This document shows, piece by piece, positions 44,386 to 49,445 of a DNA stretch of 49,445 bases. The stretch's first letter is position 1. Each line of letters starts with the position of its first letter. The notes beneath the pieces were generated by a model. The model made no database searches. It worked only from the letters and a program-made list of their open reading frames with translations, and was not told the DNA's origin. This DNA is from Ligilactobacillus salivarius DSM 20555 = ATCC 11741. GTDB lineage: Bacteria; Bacillota; Bacilli; Lactobacillales; Lactobacillaceae. The position numbers and the translations under genes were made by a program. Where the stretch lies: positions 1-49,445 of the forward strand of contig NZ_AYYT01000014.1 in assembly GCF_001435955.1 (NCBI RefSeq). The letters are read 5' to 3'.

Positions 44386-45603
44386 TTATGCTAAATTCTT
44401 AGACTTTTTCCCTAAGAAAAGTAGTACAACGATAACGATGATGTTAACTACAATTCCACTAATTAGAAAGACTGTTGGATAATCAATTTTAGCGAATAAA
44501 GTACTGTAAATCAGCACTCCAACTGGTGTGAGAAGTTGTGCTAATGTATACAAGAATGTCATAACTTTTCCTAAATTTTCTTTAGGAATTACTTCTTGAA
44601 CATAGGTAAATAATGGAGGATCGGATAATGCAGTTGAAATTCCTAAAATTAGTTCAAATACGATGAAGATTATCAAAGTCTCATGTTTAAAGAATGATAA
44701 TGAGATCCCTAAGATCAATAATGCTACCGCAAAAGAAGAATATAGTCTTATGATAAATCTAGTAATATTCTTTATATTAATTGCAGCTATTACTGCTCCT
44801 CCTAGAACTACTCCAATAGAATACAAACTTTGAATATCTCCACTGACTACTGAGCTGTATTTTAAAACATGAATAACAACATATGGAACACCAATCGTTA
44901 AAGAAGTTACTGCTAAATTCAAAAGCATAGCTATCATTGTTAATCTAGTTAATTCCATATTACCTTGCAAAATTTCAATTAACTTTCTACCCGTTTCATG
45001 TGCTTTTTCTTCATTTCTATGAGCTTTAAATTTAGTTATTACTGTCAAAAAGATAGTCAAAATTTCAGTTATAATTTCAATTAAAATTATGTATTCAAAT
45101 GCGATTTTCCCGTAAATATACCCTGCTAATGGTAGTGCAGCAATCCCTGCAATCGCAACCCCTGTCGTTTGAATCGCATTTAGTTTTTGCAAATAATCTT
45201 TAGAAACTATGTCTGGAGTTGATGAAAGATATGAAATTGAGAAAAATCTAGCACAAATATTACTAATACTTACAAATACTACTGATACAACTAGTAAATT
45301 AGTTTTCACTGCTAGTGGGTAAATGATTAAGAAAATTGCCAAGCAGATTACCAAAGCTATCTCTGCTACAATCGCGACATTTTTGCGTGGATATTTATCT
45401 ACAACTTTACTAATAACTGGCGATAGAATTAGGCCAATGATTGGTCCAATAAATATATTCACTCCATAACCCAAAGCTGAACCTGTTATTTCCAATAGTT
45501 TTAATGACAAAGCATAAGTAAATATCGCTGCACCTAACGCATTAATGATTGTTGTCGTTCCAGCTTTTAGTAACTGAAATAAATTAAATCTTTTATCCCC
45601 CAT
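44386..45603 (-). CDS. Major facilitator superfamily transporter
   Basis: A 405-residue membrane protein with about 12 hydrophobic segments. The loop after helix 2 has SPVISKVVDKYPRKNVAIVAE, which follows the MFS motif A pattern (GxxxDRxxRR-like). The N-terminal half resembles macrolide-efflux-like or H+-antiport MFS proteins, but the substrate is not readable. The ATG at 45603 has AGAG eight bases upstream. The gene sits between glmU and purR with its own short termination-like palindrome (AATCTT GATT AAGATT) downstream. Confidence 0.8.
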   Translation of the reverse strand: MGDKRFNLFQLLKAGTTTIINALGAAIFTYALSLKLLEITGSALGYGVNIFIGPIIGLILSPVISKVVDKYPRKNVAIVAEIALVICLAIFLIIYPLAVKTNLLVVSVVFVSISNICARFFSISYLSSTPDIVSKDYLQKLNAIQTTGVAIAGIAALPLAGYIYGKIAFEYIILIEIITEILTIFLTVITKFKAHRNEEKAHETGRKLIEILQGNMELTRLTMIAMLLNLAVTSLTIGVPYVVIHVLKYSSVVSGDIQSLYSIGVVLGGAVIAAINIKNITRFIIRLYSSFAVALLILGISLSFFKHETLIIFIVFELILGISTALSDPPLFTYVQEVIPKENLGKVMTFLYTLAQLLTPVGVLIYSTLFAKIDYPTVFLISGIVVNIIVIVVLLFLGKKSKNLA

Positions 45604-45675
45604 ACAATCCACTCTTCACATATTATAATTAATTTATAATTATTTTATCATTTTTTTGGAAAGTTTCATTAAAAA

Positions 45676-45719
45676 AATGAATTATTTACTAAGTACACAT
45701 GTACCGTAAATAATTCATT
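45676..45719 (-). terminator. purR terminator
   Basis: AATGAATTATTTAC and GTAAATAATTCATT form a 14-bp stem followed on the minus strand by a T-run. Confidence 0.85.
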
Positions 45720-45734
45720 CCTATCTTTTATATT

Positions 45735-46574
45735 TTAATCTTCTTTTTTGCCAAAGACTTTTTCTAAATAATTTCCTGGACTTACGTGAATAGTTTTATC
45801 AATTGTATTAACACTATCAACTTTTAATAATGATGTGTAATCTTCAACCATTCGACGACCATCAAATGCACCTTCTGCAAAAACTGTAATTCCCACAAGT
45901 TCAGATTCAAATTCTTCAATCATGGACTTCATACCGTTAACAGTACCGCCGCCCTTCATGAAATCATCTACTACTAATACATGAGAACCACGTTTCAAAC
46001 TACGCTTGGATAATTCCATTTTTTCAATGCGTTCACTAGATCCAGATACATAATTTACTGATACTGTAGAACCTTCTGTAATCTTAGAATCACGACGTAC
46101 AATTACAAATGGAACATTTAAATATGAAGCTACACTTTGTGCAATTGGAACACCTTTAGTAGCTACTGTCATTACTGCATCAATTTGCTTATCTATATAT
46201 TGACGTGCAATCACACGACCAACGTATCTCAAAACGTCTGGTCTACCAAGTAAGTCAGATAAATACACATATCCCCCAGGTAATAATCTATCTTGATGTG
46301 AAAGTTGTTCAGTCATATCTTCGATAAATGCACGTGCTTCATCTTCATCAATAGATGGGATAAAAATAGCTCCCCCTGTAGCACCTGGTATTGTTTCTAA
46401 AATTCCTATACCTCTTAACTTAACAGTACGTTTTATAATAGCCAAGTCTTCACTGATTGATGATTTAGCAGATTCATAACGTTCGGCAAAAAAAGTTAAT
46501 GACACTAATGTATGTGGTCGCTCCATAAAATAACGCGTCATATCAATTAATCTGTCGCTTCGTCTTGTTTTCAA
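45735..46574 (-). CDS. purR: Purine operon regulator PurR
   Basis: A 279-residue regulator of the Firmicute PurR type: N-terminal winged helix (RRSDRLIDMTRYFMERPHTLVSL) fused to a phosphoribosyltransferase-like domain with the PRPP signature VLVVDDFMKGGGTVNGM, which senses PRPP rather than catalysing. It controls purine genes through PurBoxes. The TTG start at 46574 follows AGGAGG by seven bases and gives the family-like MKTRRSDRL; upstream in-frame ATGs would precede the ribosome binding site. A PurBox at 46678-46690 suggests autoregulation. Confidence 0.94.
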   Translation of the reverse strand: MKTRRSDRLIDMTRYFMERPHTLVSLTFFAERYESAKSSISEDLAIIKRTVKLRGIGILETIPGATGGAIFIPSIDEDEARAFIEDMTEQLSHQDRLLPGGYVYLSDLLGRPDVLRYVGRVIARQYIDKQIDAVMTVATKGVPIAQSVASYLNVPFVIVRRDSKITEGSTVSVNYVSGSSERIEKMELSKRSLKRGSHVLVVDDFMKGGGTVNGMKSMIEEFESELVGITVFAEGAFDGRRMVEDYTSLLKVDSVNTIDKTIHVSPGNYLEKVFGKKED

Positions 46575-46625
46575 ACTAATACCTCCTAAAATATCCATCA
46601 TATTTCTATTTTATAATACTTAGAT

Positions 46626-46690
46626 ATTATACGTCATTTTACGGTATTTTCCTAGTTTTTTTATTATTTTTTATAATAAAGTTCGTTTTT
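46626..46690 (-). promoter_or_regulatory. purR promoter region with PurBox
   Basis: On the minus strand AAAAACGAACTTT (46678-46690) matches the PurBox consensus AWWWCCGAACWWT at 12 of 13 positions. A TATAAT -10 lies at 46626-46631 with a poor -35. A second, paired PurBox was not convincing. Confidence 0.55.
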
Positions 46691-46742
46691 TAATAAAATA
46701 GAAATTTAGAGGTACTAATCTAAGAAAAAGATTAAGGTAATT

Positions 46743-46875
46743 TTATTTTATATCTTCAGCAATTAATTTAGGAGTAAATTTTCCAATTTCAAAATATTTT
46801 TTAAACCATTGGCGATGCTTTCCTAATCTATCATCAGTTATTTGTTCTTTTTAATCTAACTGTTAGTAAAAACAT
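46743..46875 (-). pseudogene. Broken YciI-like small gene (frameshift, truncated)
   Basis: After the merR stop codon AAGGAG leads to ATG at 46875 reading MFLLTVRLK, then a TGA soon follows. Removing one A from the A5 run just after (TTAAAAAG) opens a frame continuing EQITDDRLGKHRQWFKKYF and GKFTPKLIAEDIK to a stop at 46743. The joined 44-odd residues resemble the N-terminal half of YciI-family proteins (~90 residues). Both the frameshift and the missing C-terminal half point to a decayed gene. A single-base assembly error would not restore full length. Confidence 0.6.
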
Positions 46876-46889
46876 TATTCAAAATCTCC

Positions 46890-47297
46890 TTACTTATCTT
46901 CCATAATCTTATATTCTGTAAAATATCTTTTATGTTGTTTAATCTCTCCTGATTCGTATAAGCTAATCTTATGTTCCAAACGTGCAATTGAACGGTTAAG
47001 ATTGTGTTGTTTTTCTTTTAGATTAGCTAGTTGCTCTTTCAACAAATCTTCACGTGCTTGTAACGTTGAATCGCCTTTCTGAATCATTTCAGCATAGTCG
47101 ATTAATTTTTCAACAGGTACACCCGAATGACGCAAGCAAACAATCATTTCAATCCATTCTTGCACACTATCATCGTAATAACGATTTCCATTACTTTGAC
47201 GTGGAACTTTAGGTAACAGTCCTATACGTTCATAATATCTTAGTGTATCTGGTGTAAGATTATACTTTTCTGACACTTGGGTAATTGTTAAGTTCAT
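46890..47297 (-). CDS. MerR-family transcriptional regulator
   Basis: A 135-residue regulator: N-terminal MerR helix-turn-helix (TITQVSEKYNLTPDTLRYYERIGLLP), RxxNGNRYYDD wing, then a long dimerisation coiled coil (about residues 75-115). It has no Cys cluster for metals, so it probably belongs to the group that senses small molecules or oxidants. The ATG at 47297 (MNLTITQ) follows GGAGG by about nine bases. A typical MerR operator lies just upstream, indicating autoregulation; the decayed YciI-like gene is downstream in the same transcript. Confidence 0.9.
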   Translation of the reverse strand: MNLTITQVSEKYNLTPDTLRYYERIGLLPKVPRQSNGNRYYDDSVQEWIEMIVCLRHSGVPVEKLIDYAEMIQKGDSTLQAREDLLKEQLANLKEKQHNLNRSIARLEHKISLYESGEIKQHKRYFTEYKIMEDK

Positions 47298-47323
47298 ATC
47301 CATCCCCCTCCATTTCAATTATC

Positions 47324-47354
47324 AGAATATCACTTGGAGCTAGCTCAAAGTCAA
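47324..47354 (-). promoter_or_regulatory. MerR-type operator and promoter with 19-bp spacer
   Basis: On the minus strand TTGACT (47349-47354), a 19-bp spacer holding the near-perfect palindrome CTTTGAGCTAGCTCCAAG, and TATTCT (47324-47329). The stretched spacer with a dyad is the hallmark of MerR-activated promoters. Confidence 0.8.
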
Positions 47355-47458
47355 GTTGCTTATCCCCAAGAAATATAAATAATTTCTTAAAAAGATTTTT
47401 CACCATTTAATAAAATAATTAGTTGCATTTATTCTTTATAGAATCGCATTCTCTTTAC

Positions 47459-47487
47459 TTGTAATTTGTATAAAATTAACTTATGAT
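47459..47487 (+). promoter_or_regulatory. asd promoter
   Basis: TTGTAA (47459-47464), 17 bp, TATGAT (47482-47487), 39 bases before the asd start codon. Confidence 0.6.
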
Positions 47488-47526
47488 AGGTTTAATATCA
47501 ATAATTATAAGAAATGAGGTTTTAAA

Positions 47527-48618
47527 ATGAGTCAAAAATTAAAAGTAGCAGTTATTGGTGCTACTGGTATGGTTGGACAAAGATTTATTGCGATTTTGGA
47601 TAACCATCCCTGGTTTGAAGTTACAGAATTAGCAGCTAGCCCTCGTAGTGCTGGTAAAACTTACGAAGAAGCTCTTAACGGTCGCTGGCGTATGGAAACA
47701 CCTATTCCTGAACGTGTTAAGGATATGGTTGTTTTAGATGCTAATGATGTAGAAAAAGTTACTTCTAATGTAGACTTTGTATTTTCAGCTGTCAGCATGT
47801 CTAAAGATGAAATTAAAGCACTTGAAGAAAGATATGCTAAAACTGAAACTCCTGTTGTTTCTAATAATAGTGCTCACCGTTGGACTCCAGATGTTCCTAT
47901 GATTATCCCTGAAATTAATCCTGAACATACTGAAGTTATCAAATACCAACGTGAACGTTTAGGTACAAAACGTGGCTTTATCGCAGTTAAACCAAATTGC
48001 TCTATCCAAAGCTACACACCAGCATTATCTGCTTGGAAGAAATTTGAACCTTATGAAGTAGTTGCTACTACATATCAAGCTATCTCCGGTGCCGGAAAGA
48101 CTTTCAAAGAATGGCCAGAAATGGAAGGTAACATCATTCCATTTATTAGTGGAGAAGAAGAAAAATCAGAAAAAGAACCTCTTCGTATTTGGGGTCATGT
48201 AGATGCTGAAAGTAAGTCTATTGTCCCAGCTGATGATACAGTTATTACTACTCAATGTGTTCGTGTACCAGTGCTTTACGGACATACTGCAGCTGCTTTT
48301 GTTAAATTCAGAAAACCTGCTACTAAGGAAGAATTAATTAAAGCACTTGAAGATTATCGTGGTGTCCCACAAGAATTAGAACTTCCTAGTGCTCCTAAAC
48401 AATTCATTCGTTATATGACTGAAGATGACCGTCCTCAAGTTGCATTAGATGTAAACTACGAAAATGGTATGGGTGTTTCCATCGGTCGTTTACGTGAAGA
48501 TAAAGTATATGACTGGAAATTCATCGGTCTATCACACAACACTGCTCGTGGTGCTGCTGGTGGCGCTGTTGAATGTGCTGAATTATTAAAGGCTCAAGGT
48601 TATATCACTAAAAAATAA
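47527..48618 (+). CDS. asd: Aspartate-semialdehyde dehydrogenase
   Basis: Reduces aspartyl phosphate to aspartate semialdehyde for Lys/diaminopimelate, Thr and Met synthesis. The 363-residue protein has the NADP loop GATGMVGQRF, the nucleophile Cys in KPNCSIQSY, a GAGKTF motif, and the His in the region LYGHTAAAFVKF. The length and PNCSIQ loop are like the archaeal/fungal-type enzyme rather than the E. coli type. It stands alone with its own promoter and terminator; no lysC or dap genes are nearby. Confidence 0.93.
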   Translation: MSQKLKVAVIGATGMVGQRFIAILDNHPWFEVTELAASPRSAGKTYEEALNGRWRMETPIPERVKDMVVLDANDVEKVTSNVDFVFSAVSMSKDEIKALEERYAKTETPVVSNNSAHRWTPDVPMIIPEINPEHTEVIKYQRERLGTKRGFIAVKPNCSIQSYTPALSAWKKFEPYEVVATTYQAISGAGKTFKEWPEMEGNIIPFISGEEEKSEKEPLRIWGHVDAESKSIVPADDTVITTQCVRVPVLYGHTAAAFVKFRKPATKEELIKALEDYRGVPQELELPSAPKQFIRYMTEDDRPQVALDVNYENGMGVSIGRLREDKVYDWKFIGLSHNTARGAAGGAVECAELLKAQGYITKK

Positions 48619-48628
48619 GCAAAATAAA

Positions 48629-48671
48629 GAAGCTTTGATTTTACGAATTTTTTCTCGTAAATCAAAGCTTC
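48629..48671 (+). terminator. Terminator between asd and the MucBP adhesin gene
   Basis: GAAGCTTTGATTTTACGA and TCGTAAATCAAAGCTTC form a 17-bp stem followed by a T-run on plus; the reverse strand also has T-rich sequence, so it may serve both convergent genes. Confidence 0.9.
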
Positions 48672-48682
48672 TTTTTTATTTA

Positions 48683-49445
48683 TTAATGATTATCTTTTTC
48701 TTCTTTACGTTTAATACCTAAACCTAAAAGACCTGCTAATCCTAGAGAGACTAAGCCCATAACTGAACTGTTATTTTCTTTCTTATCTCCAGTTTGTGGT
48801 AAAACTGTAGCTTTATTCACAGTTACTTTTTCAGCATTCACTTTTGAAGTTGAAGTCTTAACAGGAGTATCTGTTGTAGTCTTTTCTTCTTGTGGAACTG
48901 CTGGAGTTTCAGGTGTTGTTGGTACTTCTGGTTTGTTAGGTTCTGGTTGTGGAGTATTGTTCTTTGTATATACATAAACAACTTGTTGGTCTCCTTCAAC
49001 AACCTTACCTGTTGGATCTGAAGAACCTTCAGCCATATGACTAAATGTATAACCATCAAAGTCTTTTTCTGTAGTGAAGTAGTAACTACCTACTTTACCA
49101 TCTTTAACAACAGTTATCTTTTCGCCACCTGGTAGTTCATTTCCATTTTCATCCACATATTTAACATATACGGAACCTTTCTTTTCTACCGGTGTTGTTG
49201 GTACTTCTGGGTCTTTTTCATATACGTAAACGATATGTTTGTCACCTTCGGTTACCTTACCATTTGCAGAATCGGATGTCTTATCCATTCCTACGAAGTG
49301 GTAGCCATCAAAGCTCTTTTCTTCCGTTGTATATGCTTCACCTACCGGTACGTTATCCTTAACTTTTGTTACATCTTCTAAGACTTTGCCATCTGTTGTT
49401 ACATACTTAACGTCTACAGAGCCTTTCTTCTTTTCTGGTGTTGGT
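48683..49445 (-). CDS. MucBP-repeat LPXTG surface adhesin (3' part only)
   Basis: C-terminal part of a sortase-anchored surface protein; the frame is open to the window edge. Two MucBP-type repeats are visible (GSVDVKYVTTDGKVLED...HIVYVYEKDPE and GSVYVKYVDENGNELPGG...VVYVYTKNN), each ~70 residues and separated by a short Pro/Thr linker. A Pro/Thr/Lys-rich wall-spanning stretch follows, then LPQTG, a hydrophobic helix and a basic tail. The first in-frame ATG at 49288 is inside a repeat and is not the start. Mucin or host-surface binding is the usual role of such repeats. Confidence 0.9.
   Translation of the reverse strand, partial: PTPEKKKGSVDVKYVTTDGKVLEDVTKVKDNVPVGEAYTTEEKSFDGYHFVGMDKTSDSANGKVTEGDKHIVYVYEKDPEVPTTPVEKKGSVYVKYVDENGNELPGGEKITVVKDGKVGSYYFTTEKDFDGYTFSHMAEGSSDPTGKVVEGDQQVVYVYTKNNTPQPEPNKPEVPTTPETPAVPQEEKTTTDTPVKTSTSKVNAEKVTVNKATVLPQTGDKKENNSSVMGLVSLGLAGLLGLGIKRKEEKDNH

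Overview
The window looks like chromosomal DNA of a low-GC Gram-positive bacterium of the family Lactobacillaceae. I infer this from gene content and order: murF-cshA, murA-rho-rpmE (type B L31), pyrG-rpoE-DUF1934, glmU-prs and purR, a three-gene WxL surface-protein cluster, a MucBP/LPXTG adhesin, lipoproteins with DUF4767, strong AGGAGG ribosome binding sites and many TTG starts. The genus cannot be fixed from sequence alone. No rRNA, tRNA, CRISPR array or intact transposon was seen; the left edge may carry the end hairpin of an IS200/IS605-type element.

Layout. 1-5410 (minus): DEAD-box helicase cshA, murF, a PARG-like macrodomain protein and a purine permease. 5593-9022 (minus): long WxL protein, WxL-interacting DUF916/DUF3324 protein and small WxL protein. 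9305-11671 (plus): a PD-(D/E)XK nuclease fused to a DinG/XPD-like helicase that lacks the Fe-S cysteines. 11696-19538 (minus): YjdF-like membrane protein, rpmE, rho, murA (catalytic Cys replaced by Asp), a small protein, pyrG with a GGGC-start attenuator leader, rpoE, DUF1934 and a class I glutamine amidotransferase. 19730-22915 (plus): HD phosphohydrolase, Cof-type phosphatase and DUF606 transporter. 22983-24788 (minus): two paralogous lipoproteins. 24842-33386 (minus): the accessory operon described next. 33606-35452 (minus): a YibE/F pair. 35581-49445: birA, UPF0173 hydrolase, an ABC-F protein, nucleoside phosphorylase, aldo/keto reductase, GNAT, prs, glmU, MFS transporter, purR, a broken YciI-like gene, merR, asd and the 3' part of a MucBP adhesin.

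The most unusual part is a tightly coupled five-gene operon at 24842-33386 with its own promoter and a structured leader. In transcription order it encodes: (A) a proteasome-beta-like protein with Ala where the nucleophile should be; (B) a CbxX/CfxQ-type AAA+ ATPase with an extra degenerate AAA-like N-terminal domain; (C) a proteasome-beta-like Ntn hydrolase whose Met-Thr start would expose Thr1, with Asp17, a Lys33 equivalent, and a GG-x-IDV strand preceded by an Asp166 equivalent, followed by a duplicated 22-residue C-terminal motif; (D) an SF1 RecD/Dda-like helicase; (E) a large, probably helical-repeat protein with a possible OB-like C-terminus. Neighbouring genes overlap by 1-8 nt or are 3 nt apart. 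The set suggests an ATP-dependent proteolytic machine (A+B+C) tied to a nucleic-acid-handling arm (D+E), plausibly a conflict, defence or stress system. I do not know of a described system with this composition; novelty and function are inference.

Regulatory sites that could be read directly include the pyrG reiterative-transcription attenuator, a MerR operator in a 19-bp promoter spacer, a PurBox upstream of purR, and intrinsic terminators after most transcription units.
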